From Alphaproteobacteria bacterium (GTDB taxonomy: Bacteria; Pseudomonadota; Alphaproteobacteria; Sphingomonadales; Rhodothalassiaceae), in the NCBI GenBank assembly GCA_003695555.1, contig RFIU01000104.1, positions 1 to 21,642 of the forward strand: 21,642 nucleotides of DNA, given 5' to 3'. The first letter of the stretch is position 1; each line of letters opens with the position of its first letter. The notes beneath the pieces are model-generated. The model had not been told where the DNA came from and searched no databases. It worked only from the letters and a program-made list of their open reading frames with translations. Below, one piece after another: positions 7,754-14,976 of the stretch. Both the position numbers and the translations under genes were made by a program.

Positions 7754-7790
7754 ATTGTGCATTGCATTATCGGATTGTGCGGCGCATTAT
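7754..7790 (+). promoter_or_regulatory. Tandem 17-bp repeats overlapping a putative promoter
   Basis: Two direct copies of ATTGTGCnnnGCATTAT lie at 7754-7770 and 7774-7790, with a period of 20 bp, close to two helical turns. A promoter can be read within them: TTGCAT (7762-7767), 17-bp spacer, CATTAT (7785-7790), with expected start near 7797. The repeats look like paired binding sites for one regulator, or a duplicated promoter. Motif-based inference. Confidence 0.45.
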
Positions 7791-7796
7791 AAACCC

Positions 7797-7869
7797 AGCC
7801 TCGACAGAGGCCATCCTCCCCAAGGATCCCGAACTCGGCCGGGTCGTCATCGGACGACCCGGCCTTTTT
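7797..7869 (+). ncRNA. Candidate small RNA with three stem-loops
   Basis: A transcript of about 73 nt is predicted between the promoter-like repeats and a strong terminator. It would fold into hairpin 1 (GCCTC-gaca-GAGGC, 7798-7811), hairpin 2 (ATCCT-cccca-AGGAT, 7813-7827) and the terminator hairpin (7837-7864) with a T5 tail. Hairpin 2 presents the pyrimidine run CCTCCCC, complementary to Shine-Dalgarno sequences. This resembles alphaproteobacterial sRNAs that expose CCUCC-type anti-SD loops, though I cannot assign it to a named family. No coding frame fits the segment. The 5' end is inferred. Confidence 0.45.
7837..7869 (+). terminator. Strong intrinsic terminator (end of candidate sRNA)
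   Basis: A perfect 12-bp stem GGCCGGGTCGTC / GACGACCCGGCC around the tetraloop ATCG is followed immediately by TTTTT (7865-7869). There is no plus-strand gene within 490 bp upstream, so it most likely ends the small RNA starting near 7797. Confidence 0.85.
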
Positions 7870-8030
7870 CGTGTCATTCGCTTTCGCCGGATGCGCCGGG
7901 CCCGCAATGCGTGTCCGGCTTCGTTTGTCGGGGCGGGCGGGCGCCTTGCTTTTCTCCCGCTTTTCGTTCGAGAACAGGCAGGGTCCGACTTCACTTGCGG
8001 GTAAGGATGGACATCGGTCGGGCCGACGGT

Positions 8031-8065
8031 AAGACAAGGGCCCCGGACGGTGCCGCCCGGAGCCC
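8031..8065 (-). terminator. Intrinsic terminator of glnA
   Basis: On the minus strand 13-nt arms (8065-8053 and 8050-8038) pair with two G-U pairs to give a very GC-rich stem with a minimal loop, followed by TTGTCTT. It begins 30 nt past the glnA stop codon. Confidence 0.75.
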
Positions 8066-8095
8066 ATCACCTGTCGGAGGCCGAAAACCTTCGGA

Positions 8096-9520
8096 TCAGG
8101 CGCTGTAGTACATGTCGAACTCGACCGGATGCGGAGAGAGCTCGAAGCGGGTCACCTCCTCGAACTTGAGGTGGATGTAGGCCTCAAGCTGATCGCGCGT
8201 GAAGACGTCGCCCTTCAAAAGGAAGTCGTGATCCGCCTGCAGCGCCTCAAGGGCTTCGCGCAAGGAGCGCGCAACCGTCGGCACGCCGACCAGCTCCTCG
8301 GGCGGTAATGCGTAGAGATCCTTGTCCATGGCATCACCCGGGTGAATGCGGTTCTCGATCCCGTCGAGTCCGGCCATCAGCATCGCCGCGAAGGCAAGAT
8401 AGGGATTGGCGGTCGCATCGGGAAAGCGCACCTCGACGCGCTTGGCCTTCGGTCCTGCGGCGTAGGGAATGCGGCAGGAGGCCGAGCGGTTTCGGCTCGA
8501 ATAGGCGAGCAGCACCGGCGCCTCGAAGCCGGGGGTCAGCCGCTTGTAGCTGTTCGTCGTCGGATTGGTGAAGGCGTTGATGGCGCGCGCATGCTTGATG
8601 ATGCCGCCGATGTAATAGAGCGCGGTTTCCGAGAGATCGGCATAGCCGCCGCCGGCGAACAGCGGCTTGCCGTCCTTCCAGACCGATTGATGGACATGCA
8701 TGCCCGAGCCATTGTCGTCCTTGACCGGCTTGGGCATGAAGGTCGCGGTCTTGCCATAGGAATGGGCGACCTGCTGCACCACGTATTTGTAGATCTGGAT
8801 GTTGTCGGCAGTTTCGAGTAGCCGGTCGAAGGCGATGCCGAGTTCGTGCTGCGAGGCGCCGACCTCATGATGGTGCTTGTCGGTCTTCAGCCCCATCTCG
8901 CGCATCAGCGCAACCATCTCGGAGCGCAGATCCTGACCCGAATCGACCGGCGGGACGGGAAAGTAGCCGCCCTTGATGCGCGGGCGATGGCCGGGATTGC
9001 CGTCCGGATAGCGCTTGTCGGAATTGTAGGGGCCCTCGATGTCGTCGAGTACATACATCGCCTCATTGTAATCGACCTTGAAGCGCACGTCGTCGAAGAC
9101 GAAGAATTCCGGCTCGGGGCCGAAATAGGCGGTATCGCCGATGCCGGAATACTTCAGGAAGGCCTCCGCCTTCTTTGCGGTCGAGCGCGGGTCGCGGTCA
9201 TAGGGCTGGCCGGTCGAGGGCTCGAGCACGTCGCAGAAGACGATCGCGGTACCTTGGGCGGTGAAGGGATCAGTGGTCACTCGCGAGAGATCGGGTTTGA
9301 GGACCATGTCCGATTCGTTGATCGCCTTCCAGCCGGCGATCGAGGAACCGTCGAACATGATGCCCTCCTCGATCTGATCAGCATCGAGTGCTGCGGCATC
9401 CATCGTCAGGTGCTGCCACTTGCCGCGTGGATCGGTAAAACGCAGGTCGATCCAGGGCAGGTCCTCTTCCTTGCACAGGCGCAGGAGCCCGTCGGCATCG
9501 AGATCCGTGTACATCGGCAT
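8096..9520 (-). CDS. glnA: Type I glutamine synthetase
   Basis: This 474-residue enzyme condenses glutamate and ammonia with ATP to form glutamine, working as a cytoplasmic dodecamer and the entry point of nitrogen assimilation. Hallmarks: the flexible loop with DGSS (57-60), the metal and glutamate-binding GPEPEFF (134-140), HHHEVGASQHE (216-226), NGSGMHVHQS (270-279) and NRSASCRIP (344-352). Tyr403 in DLYALPPEE is the adenylylation site of GS-I-beta, so activity should be controlled by GlnE and PII. The start at 9520 (MPMYTDLDADG) has AGAGGA about 8 nt upstream; an in-frame extension to 9724 would overlap glnB and is not credible. It lies 100 bp downstream of glnB in the same direction, the normal alphaproteobacterial arrangement, and ends at its own terminator. 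Confidence 0.98.
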   Translation of the reverse strand: MPMYTDLDADGLLRLCKEEDLPWIDLRFTDPRGKWQHLTMDAAALDADQIEEGIMFDGSSIAGWKAINESDMVLKPDLSRVTTDPFTAQGTAIVFCDVLEPSTGQPYDRDPRSTAKKAEAFLKYSGIGDTAYFGPEPEFFVFDDVRFKVDYNEAMYVLDDIEGPYNSDKRYPDGNPGHRPRIKGGYFPVPPVDSGQDLRSEMVALMREMGLKTDKHHHEVGASQHELGIAFDRLLETADNIQIYKYVVQQVAHSYGKTATFMPKPVKDDNGSGMHVHQSVWKDGKPLFAGGGYADLSETALYYIGGIIKHARAINAFTNPTTNSYKRLTPGFEAPVLLAYSSRNRSASCRIPYAAGPKAKRVEVRFPDATANPYLAFAAMLMAGLDGIENRIHPGDAMDKDLYALPPEELVGVPTVARSLREALEALQADHDFLLKGDVFTRDQLEAYIHLKFEEVTRFELSPHPVEFDMYYSA

Positions 9521-9620
9521 GGTGTCGTCCTCTCTTCTCTTCTGGTTGGTCCGACCGTTGCTGTTCATGGATGCGCACACAGCGCGCGGCGCGTGTTCCG
9601 CCCACAGACGGGAGGGTGCC

Positions 9621-9959
9621 TCAGACCGCCTCGTCGCCGCGTTCTCCGGTGCGGATGCGAATCGCCTCCTCGACCGGGGTGACGAATATCTTGCCGTCGC
9701 CGATCCGGCCTGTGCGCGCGGCATTCAGGATCGCTTCCACAGCCGCTTCCAGCTTGGCGTCGGGCACCACCACCTCGATCTTCACCTTGGGGACGAAATC
9801 AACGACATATTCGGCCCCGCGATAAAGCTCGGTATGCCCCTTCTGGCGGCCGAAGCCCTTTGCCTCCAGAACCGTGATGCCGGCGATGCCGACCTCGTGC
9901 AGCGCCTCTTTCACATCGTCCAGCTTGAACGGCTTGATGATCGCCTCGATCTTCTTCAT
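9621..9959 (-). CDS. glnB: Nitrogen regulatory protein PII
   Basis: A complete 112-residue PII trimer subunit that senses 2-oxoglutarate, ATP/ADP and glutamine status and controls GlnE, NtrB and other targets. The sequence opens MKKIEAIIKPFKLDDVKEAL. The T loop carries the uridylylation residue Tyr51 in ELYRGAEYVVDF, and the B loop TGRIGDGKIFV (about 83-93) binds nucleotide. The position of Tyr51 exactly matches canonical GlnB, which supports ATG 9959. Longer frames upstream run into the sigma-54 promoter and must be untranslated. No strong Shine-Dalgarno sequence precedes the ATG. GlnB rather than GlnK is favoured by linkage to glnA and not amtB. Expression is probably nitrogen-controlled through the promoter at 10026-10042. 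Confidence 0.97.
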   Translation of the reverse strand: MKKIEAIIKPFKLDDVKEALHEVGIAGITVLEAKGFGRQKGHTELYRGAEYVVDFVPKVKIEVVVPDAKLEAAVEAILNAARTGRIGDGKIFVTPVEEAIRIRTGERGDEAV

Positions 9960-10025
9960 GAGCGCATCGATCCCAGTATCCGTGCTGTCCGGTCGAAAGG
10001 ATAATCGACCTGTGTCGGGAAGGAC

Positions 10026-10042
10026 AGCAGGAAGCGTGCCAG
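10026..10042 (-). promoter_or_regulatory. Sigma-54 (RpoN) promoter for glnB-glnA
   Basis: On the minus strand CTGGCACG (10042-10035), four spacer bases CTTC, then CTGCT (10030-10026) match the -24/-12 consensus TGGCACG-N4-TTGCT in all but one base, with the invariant GG and GC correctly spaced. Transcription would start near 10015, giving a leader of about 55 nt before glnB. No convincing NtrC palindrome was found upstream. Confidence 0.75.
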
Positions 10043-10263
10043 AGTGGGGGGATTCGTCGAGAAAATGGCGCACCTCCTGACATGCTTTACTGTTCGACAC
10101 GCCAGTCTGGTGCCATCTTTCTTCCCGCCTGCGGCAGCTCCTGCCGGTCTGATGATCAATCTGCCCAGGAATCGGGCAGTCAGAGACGAAAGTCGGCAGG
10201 GCATCGGGCATTGCGCCGTCCGCTTTTCGACGTCCACGGCCGGAATGACGGAGCGCAAGCCGC

Positions 10264-10293
10264 TTGACGGTCGCGGGGCGGCTGCGATATGAG
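10264..10293 (+). promoter_or_regulatory. Sigma-70 type promoter upstream of tRNA-His
   Basis: TTGACG (10264-10269) and TATGAG (10288-10293) are 18 bp apart. The resulting transcript would carry a leader of about 90 nt before the tRNA at 10393, longer than usual; a closer promoter was not seen. Confidence 0.45.
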
Positions 10294-10392
10294 GGCGCGC
10301 CCTTGGCGATCCACCGCTTTCGGTGATGATGGCGGAAAGGCGGTCGGGTGCGGTTGATCCTTGCGGCCGGCTTGCCGAACGCGGTCTTCTGT

Positions 10393-10470
10393 GGCGGGCG
10401 TAGCTCAACTGGTTAGAGCGCCGGGTTGTGGTCCCGGAGGCTGTGGGTTCAAGTCCCATCGCTCGCCCCA
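10393..10470 (+). tRNA. tRNA-His, anticodon GTG
   Basis: The cloverleaf has acceptor GCGGGCG (10394-10400) pairing with CGCTCGC (10460-10466), anticodon stem CCGGG/CCCGG with loop TTGTGGT (anticodon GTG), T loop TTCAAGT and encoded CCA (10468-10470). The G at 10393 provides the extra G-1 that marks histidine tRNAs, opposite discriminator C73. It lies 133 bp before the nnr start, in the same direction. Confidence 0.97.
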
Positions 10471-10603
10471 TTCTCCTTTCCCCTCAGTCTTTGTTCCCGA
10501 AAGATGTTCCGCGCATCGAATCCTGCGCACGAAGCACCTTTTGTCGGCATCCGGATCCCTGCTAGCCTGTCGCTCTTCGGCGATCGCTGCAAGGGGACCC
10601 TGG

Positions 10604-12133
10604 ATGTTCTGGCATGCGGACGACCCGCATATTCTGCTGACCAATGCCGAGGCGGCGGCGGCCGACCGGGCGGCGATGGCCGGCGGTGTCGATGGCCTGA
10701 CGCTGATGGAAAACGCCGGTCGGCGGGTGGCCGAGGAAGCTTGGCTTCGGTTTCGCCCACTAGACGTTCTTCTTGTCGCGGGGCCCGGCAACAATGGCGG
10801 GGATGCCCATGTCGCGGCGCGCTGGTTGAAGCACTTTGGCTGCCGGGTACGGCTCGCTCTCTTCGGTGCGCCGGAACGGCTGCGCGGGGATGCCGCGCGG
10901 ATGCTGGCACGGCTGGGCGAGGCGGATATCGCCGTCGAGCCCGCGGCCGACGTCTTCGCCCTTGCTCGAGGCGCCGGCATGCCGCGTGTCGATCTTGTGG
11001 TGGACGGGTTGTTCGGCGCCGGCCTGTCGCGTCCCATCGACGGTGAGGCGGCGCGTCTGGTCGAGGCGATGAATGCCATTCCCGCCCCTCGTCTGGCCAT
11101 CGACATTCCGAGCGGCGTATCGGGTGACGACGGACAGGTGGCGGGCATGGCGGTGCGCGCCGATCTGACGGTCACCTTCGCGCGGGCCAAGCGCGGCCAT
11201 CTGCTGATGCCCGGGCGTCTGTATTGCGGCGAGGTTCGGGTCGTTGACATCGGTATTTCTGACGAGGCGATCGTGCGGTCGGGCGCGCGCGCGATCGAGA
11301 ATCATCCCGACTGGTGGCGCACATTCTGGCCGCCGCTCGATCCTGCGGGCAACAAGTACCGGCGCGGCTCTGCGGTGGTTGTCGGCGGACGACCGCCGAT
11401 GCTGGGCGCCGCCCGGATGAGCGCGCGCGCCGCCCTGCGCACCGGCGCCGGCCTGGTGACCCTGGCGATCCCCCGGGAGGGCTGGGCGGTCGAGGCCGGG
11501 GCCCTTGAGGCCGTGATGGTCCAGCCCTTCGCGTCTCCCGACGAGCTGGCCGAATGGCTGACCGACCCGCGGCGCAACGCGATCGCCTTCGGCCCCGGCG
11601 CCGGGCGAGATGAATGGACGCGTCGGATCGTCGCCGATCTGCTGGCGCTCGCCCGTCCCCTCGTCCTCGATGCCGATGCGCTCAGCGCCTTTGCCGAAGA
11701 TCCCGCCGAACTGTTCACGCAGCTTCACGGTGGTGTCGTTCTGACTCCGCACATGGGGGAATTCGCGCGTCTGTTCCCGGATCTCGCCAAGATCCCCGAC
11801 AAGGCCGAACGCACCCTTCGTGCGGCCGAGCGGTCGGGTGCGACCGTCCTGCTCAAGGGACCGGATACGGTGGTGGCCGATCCCTCGGGCGGCATCGTCA
11901 TCGACAAAGCGGACGTCCCGCATCTGGCAACCGCCGGTGCCGGCGACGTGCTGGCCGGCATCATTCTCGGCCTCCTGGCGCAGGGCATGCCGCTCCTGCC
12001 GGCGGCGGCCGCCGGCCAGTGGCTGCTCAAGAGCGCGGCATCGCGCTTCGGCCGCGGCATGGTGGCCACGGACCTGATCAAGGCATTGCCTGCGGTGCTG
12101 GGCGAGCCGCAAGAGGCGACGAGCGGGGCGTGA
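10604..12133 (+). CDS. nnr: Bifunctional NAD(P)H-hydrate repair enzyme Nnr (epimerase + ADP-dependent dehydratase)
   Basis: A 509-residue fusion that repairs hydrated NADH and NADPH: the N-terminal YjeF epimerase interconverts R and S forms, and the C-terminal ribokinase-like domain dehydrates the S form using ADP. In the first half GPGNNGGD is at 60-67, VVDGLFGAG at 132-140 and AIDIPSGVSGDDG at 165-177. The second half starts near KYRRGSAVVVGG (251-262), with LVLDADAL at 353-360, TPHMGEFARL at 381-390 and the catalytic TAGAGDVLAG at 443-452. Length and domain order match the full-length family. ATG 10604 has AAGGGGA eight bases upstream; a longer open frame back to 10361 only translates the tRNA-His gene. 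This gene is commonly near glnB in alphaproteobacteria; here the two are divergent. Confidence 0.95.
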   Translation: MFWHADDPHILLTNAEAAAADRAAMAGGVDGLTLMENAGRRVAEEAWLRFRPLDVLLVAGPGNNGGDAHVAARWLKHFGCRVRLALFGAPERLRGDAARMLARLGEADIAVEPAADVFALARGAGMPRVDLVVDGLFGAGLSRPIDGEAARLVEAMNAIPAPRLAIDIPSGVSGDDGQVAGMAVRADLTVTFARAKRGHLLMPGRLYCGEVRVVDIGISDEAIVRSGARAIENHPDWWRTFWPPLDPAGNKYRRGSAVVVGGRPPMLGAARMSARAALRTGAGLVTLAIPREGWAVEAGALEAVMVQPFASPDELAEWLTDPRRNAIAFGPGAGRDEWTRRIVADLLALARPLVLDADALSAFAEDPAELFTQLHGGVVLTPHMGEFARLFPDLAKIPDKAERTLRAAERSGATVLLKGPDTVVADPSGGIVIDKADVPHLATAGAGDVLAGIILGLLAQGMPLLPAAAAGQWLLKSAASRFGRGMVATDLIKALPAVLGEPQEATSGA

Positions 12134-12140
12134 AAGGCGC

Positions 12141-12169
12141 TTGCTTGAACGGGGCGAATGCGGCTAAAG
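12141..12169 (+). promoter_or_regulatory. Possible promoter for tRNA-Leu
   Basis: TTGCTT (12141-12146), a 17-bp spacer and CTAAAG (12164-12169) place a start near 12176, 28 nt before the tRNA. Both boxes are imperfect. With no clear terminator after the tRNA, it might also feed tig. Confidence 0.45.
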
Positions 12170-12203
12170 GGCACACGCACCGAAGGTGGCCCTTGCGCCC
12201 CGT

Positions 12204-12291
12204 GCGGGCGTGGCGGAACTGGTAGACGCGCCAGATTTAGGTTCTGGTGTCCTTTACGGACATGGGGGTTCAAGTCCCTCCGCCCGCACCA
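12204..12291 (+). tRNA. tRNA-Leu, anticodon TAG
   Basis: An 88-nt class II tRNA. Acceptor GCGGGCG pairs with CGCCCGC, anticodon stem CCAGA/TCTGG holds loop TTTAGGT (anticodon TAG), the long variable arm is TGTCC-TTTA-CGGACA, the T loop is TTCAAGT, and CCA is encoded at 12289-12291. It reads CUN leucine codons. It ends 107 bp before the trigger factor gene. Confidence 0.97.
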
Positions 12292-12398
12292 GCGGCCGCT
12301 GCGCCGCATATGCTGTGGCGGGGGATGGACGCACCTTCTTGAGGATGATGGCCGGCGAAAACGGCGGCGAAGAGCAAGAGCAGAAGAGACCGAAGAAC

Positions 12399-14045
12399 AT
12401 GGGCACCGAGATCGAGGAAGTGAAAGCCGACGGCCTGAAGCGTGAATTCGCCGTCGCCATCGACCCCCAGGAAATCGCCCGGCGCATCGAGATTGCCCTG
12501 ATGGATCTGCGCGACAAGGTCCGGCTGAAGGGATTCCGCCCCGGCAAGGCGCCGCTCAGCCTGCTCGAAAAGCTTTATGGCGAGGCGGTGTTCGGCGAGG
12601 TGGCAGAAGAGGCGATCAAGGAGCATACCGACCGTTTGTTCCGTGAGCGCAAGCTGCGTCCGGCAATGCAGCCCGAGATCGAGGTCGAGACGGCTGAACG
12701 CGAACAGGGGATCCGCTATACGATCAAGGCCGAGGTGCTGCCCGAAATCGATGTCCGGGGCTTCAAGGCGCCCAAGCTGGAACGCGTCGTCGGCACCGTC
12801 ACCGATGATGAGGTCGAGGCGGCGCTCGAACGGCTCGCCGCCCAGGCACGCCGATTCGAGCCCGCGGCGAAGAACTACAAGGCCAAGACCGGTGACGTCG
12901 TCGTCGTCGATTTCGTCGGTCGCGTCGATGGCGAGGAGTTCGAAGGCGGCAAGGCGGAGAACGCCGAGCTGGAACTGGGTGCCGCCGGCTATATTCCCGG
13001 TTTCGAGGATCAGCTCGTTGGTGCGAAGGCGGGTGAGGAGCGTATCGTCAAGGTGACCTTCCCGGAAGATTACCGGGTCAAGGAGCTGGCCGGCCGCGAG
13101 GCCGAATTCACGGTCAATGTGAAGGAAGTGAAGAAGCCGACGGAAGCGGTTCTCGACGATGAGCTGGCGCGCCAATTCGGAATGGAGAATCTCGAGGCGC
13201 TGAAGCGGGCGATTACCGAACAGCTTGAGCAGGAGGCAAAGGAGCTGTCCCGCCAGCAGGTCAAGCGGGCGCTGCTCGACAGGCTGTCGGAAATGTACGA
13301 CTTTCCCGTTCCGGAAGGGATGGTCAGGCTCGAGTACCGGGACATCTGGGAACAGATCAAGCGCGACCTGGTGGCAAGCGGTGAGGGCGACGCGGAGGAG
13401 CTGCGCGAGAAGGAAGAGCCGGACGACGAGGGCGAGCGCGCCGAATTCCTCGCGATTGCCGAACGCCGGGTGCGCCTCGGCCTGCTGCTTTCGGAACTCG
13501 GCCTTGCCAACAATATCGAGATTTCCCGCGACGAGCTGATGCGCAAGGTCGCTGAAGAGGCACGGCGGTTCCCCGGTCAGGAACAGCAGGTCTTCGAATA
13601 TTTTACCAAGAATCCGCAGGCCATGGCGCAGCTCCGCGCGCCGATCTATGAGGATAAGGTGGTCGATTACATCCTCGAGCTCGCCGAGGTGGAGGAACGC
13701 ACCGTCCCGCTGGCCGAACTGCGCCGCATCGTGACCGAAGGCGAGGCTGCCGCTGAAGGCGGGGCCGAGGCGAAGAAGTCGGTGAAGACCGGAAAGAAGG
13801 CCAAGCCGTCGGCTGCGAAGGCTTCGGCCGCCAAGCAGAAGAAGGCTTCGGCGAAGAAGAAGGCCCCGGCGAAGAAGGCTGCGGGAGGTGTCGAAGAGGG
13901 GGCGGAAAAGAAGACTGCGCCCGCCAAGAAGACGGCCGCCAAGAAGTCGGGAACCGAACAGAAGGCGGCTACGAAGAAGGCTTCCGCCAAGAAGTCCACG
14001 GCCAAGAAGTCCACGGCCAAGAAGTCGGCCGCCAAGGGCGAATAG
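12399..14045 (+). CDS. tig: Trigger factor with a histone-H1-like C-terminal tail
   Basis: The ribosome-associated chaperone that binds nascent chains at the exit tunnel and has peptidyl-prolyl isomerase activity. The N-terminal ribosome-binding domain contains the signature GFRPGKAP (45-52). The FKBP-like isomerase domain spans about 160-245 (GDVVVVDFVGRVDGEEF, AGYIPGFEDQLVGAKAGEE). The helical chaperone arms run from about 250 to 450. Residues 459-548 are extra: about 90 residues almost entirely Lys, Ala and Ser, with repeated AKK and KKSTA units, so the protein is 548 residues against 430-450 for typical trigger factors. ATG 12399 (MGTEIEEVKADG) fits the family N-terminus and has AAGAGA upstream; ATG 12345 in frame is a weaker alternative. 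It precedes clpP by 98 bp, the usual arrangement. Confidence 0.95.
   Translation: MGTEIEEVKADGLKREFAVAIDPQEIARRIEIALMDLRDKVRLKGFRPGKAPLSLLEKLYGEAVFGEVAEEAIKEHTDRLFRERKLRPAMQPEIEVETAEREQGIRYTIKAEVLPEIDVRGFKAPKLERVVGTVTDDEVEAALERLAAQARRFEPAAKNYKAKTGDVVVVDFVGRVDGEEFEGGKAENAELELGAAGYIPGFEDQLVGAKAGEERIVKVTFPEDYRVKELAGREAEFTVNVKEVKKPTEAVLDDELARQFGMENLEALKRAITEQLEQEAKELSRQQVKRALLDRLSEMYDFPVPEGMVRLEYRDIWEQIKRDLVASGEGDAEELREKEEPDDEGERAEFLAIAERRVRLGLLLSELGLANNIEISRDELMRKVAEEARRFPGQEQQVFEYFTKNPQAMAQLRAPIYEDKVVDYILELAEVEERTVPLAELRRIVTEGEAAAEGGAEAKKSVKTGKKAKPSAAKASAAKQKKASAKKKAPAKKAAGGVEEGAEKKTAPAKKTAAKKSGTEQKAATKKASAKKSTAKKSTAKKSAAKGE
13989..14033 (+). repeat. tig: 15-bp tandem repeat in the tig tail
   Basis: AAGAAGTCCACGGCC occurs at 13989-14003 and identically at 14004-14018. 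A third, altered unit (AAGAAGTCGGCCGCC) occupies 14019-14033. Each encodes KKSTA or KKSAA, so gain or loss of a unit keeps the frame. Confidence 0.85.
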
Positions 14046-14143
14046 GGTAATCTCGCATTCCGCCTCGACAGCTGACGCTTGACCCCGCGCTTCGTTCGGG
14101 GCTCTGTTCGAGAGGATCCAGGGACGACATTGAGAGGAAGACG

Positions 14144-14782
14144 ATGAGCGACATTCTCGAACAGGTCACCGCCCAGCTCGTCCCGATGGTGGTCGAGCAG
14201 ACCGCACGCGGCGAGCGGGCCTATGATATCTATTCACGCCTTCTCAAGGAGCGGATCATCTTTCTGACCGGGCCGGTGGACGACAATGTCGCCAGCCTGA
14301 TCGTCGCCCAGCTTCTCTTCCTGGAAGCCGAGAACCCGAAGAAGGACATCTCCTTCTACATCAATTCGCCGGGCGGGGTGGTGACGGCGGGGCTCGCGAT
14401 CTATGACACCATGCAGTACATCAAGCCGAACATCGCGACCCTGTGCATCGGCCAGGCGGCATCGATGGGTTCGCTGCTGCTGGCGGCGGGCAGTGCGGGA
14501 ATGCGCTATATTCTGCCCAATGCCCGAGTGATGGTCCATCAGCCGTCCGGGGGGTTCAGGGGGCAGGCGACGGATATCGAAATTCAGGCCCGCGAAATTC
14601 TCAAGCTGAAGGAGCGGCTGAACCTGATCTATGTGAAGCATACCGGCCAGCCGCTCGAAGAGGTCGAAAGCGCCCTCGATCGCGACCGCTGGATGAGCGC
14701 CGAAGAGGCCTGCGAATGGGGCCTCGTCGACAAGGTGCTCGACAAGCGGCCCGGCGATGAGGAAGAGGAACCGCAGGGCTGA
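14144..14782 (+). CDS. clpP: ATP-dependent Clp protease proteolytic subunit
   Basis: A 212-residue serine peptidase that forms the two-ring, 14-subunit chamber degrading substrates unfolded by ClpX or ClpA. The triad is intact: Ser107 in QAASMGS, His132 in VMVHQP and Asp181 in LDRDRWM, with spacing identical to E. coli ClpP. SFYINSPGGVVTAG (70-83) shapes the oxyanion region. The N-terminus MSDILEQVTAQLVPMVVEQT contains the propeptide removed by self-cleavage. GAGAGGA lies just upstream of ATG 14144. It is followed by clpX after 194 bp, a gap that contains a separate clpX promoter. A short GC hairpin lies between tig and clpP, but without a T tract. Confidence 0.98.
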   Translation: MSDILEQVTAQLVPMVVEQTARGERAYDIYSRLLKERIIFLTGPVDDNVASLIVAQLLFLEAENPKKDISFYINSPGGVVTAGLAIYDTMQYIKPNIATLCIGQAASMGSLLLAAGSAGMRYILPNARVMVHQPSGGFRGQATDIEIQAREILKLKERLNLIYVKHTGQPLEEVESALDRDRWMSAEEACEWGLVDKVLDKRPGDEEEEPQG

Positions 14783-14850
14783 TCGGCGCCCCGTCGCTGC
14801 CTTTCTCGCCTCTGGCATATGGCTTTCGGCGCGTTAATCGCTGCCTAAGA

Positions 14851-14880
14851 CTTGAAATGCATACTGGGGCGATGCCATCT
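14851..14880 (+). promoter_or_regulatory. Heat-shock (RpoH/sigma-32) type promoter for clpX
   Basis: CTTGAAA (14851-14857) and CCATCT (14875-14880) are separated by 17 bp, matching the RpoH pattern (CTTGAAA, then CCATnT). Start expected near 14888, about 90 nt before clpX. A nearly identical pair precedes lon. Confidence 0.6.
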
Positions 14881-14976
14881 CTTTCAGGCGGCATGGCCTG
14901 ACAAAGCTGTTGCGGCGGGCGGTCGGCTGGCCTTACGATGGCAAACGACGAAACGAGGATCCGAAAGCAGGGCCCG

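Noticed and set aside
7136..8070. Several minus-strand open frames across the intergenic island
   Set aside because: They have no ribosome-binding sites, cross the terminator and the promoter repeats, and have Ser/Arg/Pro-rich compositions typical of noncoding GC-rich DNA.
10050..10200. NtrC binding sites upstream of the sigma-54 promoter
   Set aside because: Only isolated half-sites such as TGGTGC near 10109 were found, not a spaced palindrome.
10361..10603. Upstream extension of nnr
   Set aside because: The residues are a translation of tRNA-His (AGVAQLVRAPG type). The ribosome-binding site and conserved N-terminus point to ATG 10604.
12186..12398. Upstream extension of tig
   Set aside because: It translates tRNA-Leu. 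The trigger factor N-terminus starts at 12399.
14083..14101. Hairpin CCCCG/CGGGG and a CTTGAC box between tig and clpP, considered as a terminator or RpoH promoter
   Set aside because: No T tract follows the 5-bp stem, and no CCATnT box lies at the right distance from CTTGAC.
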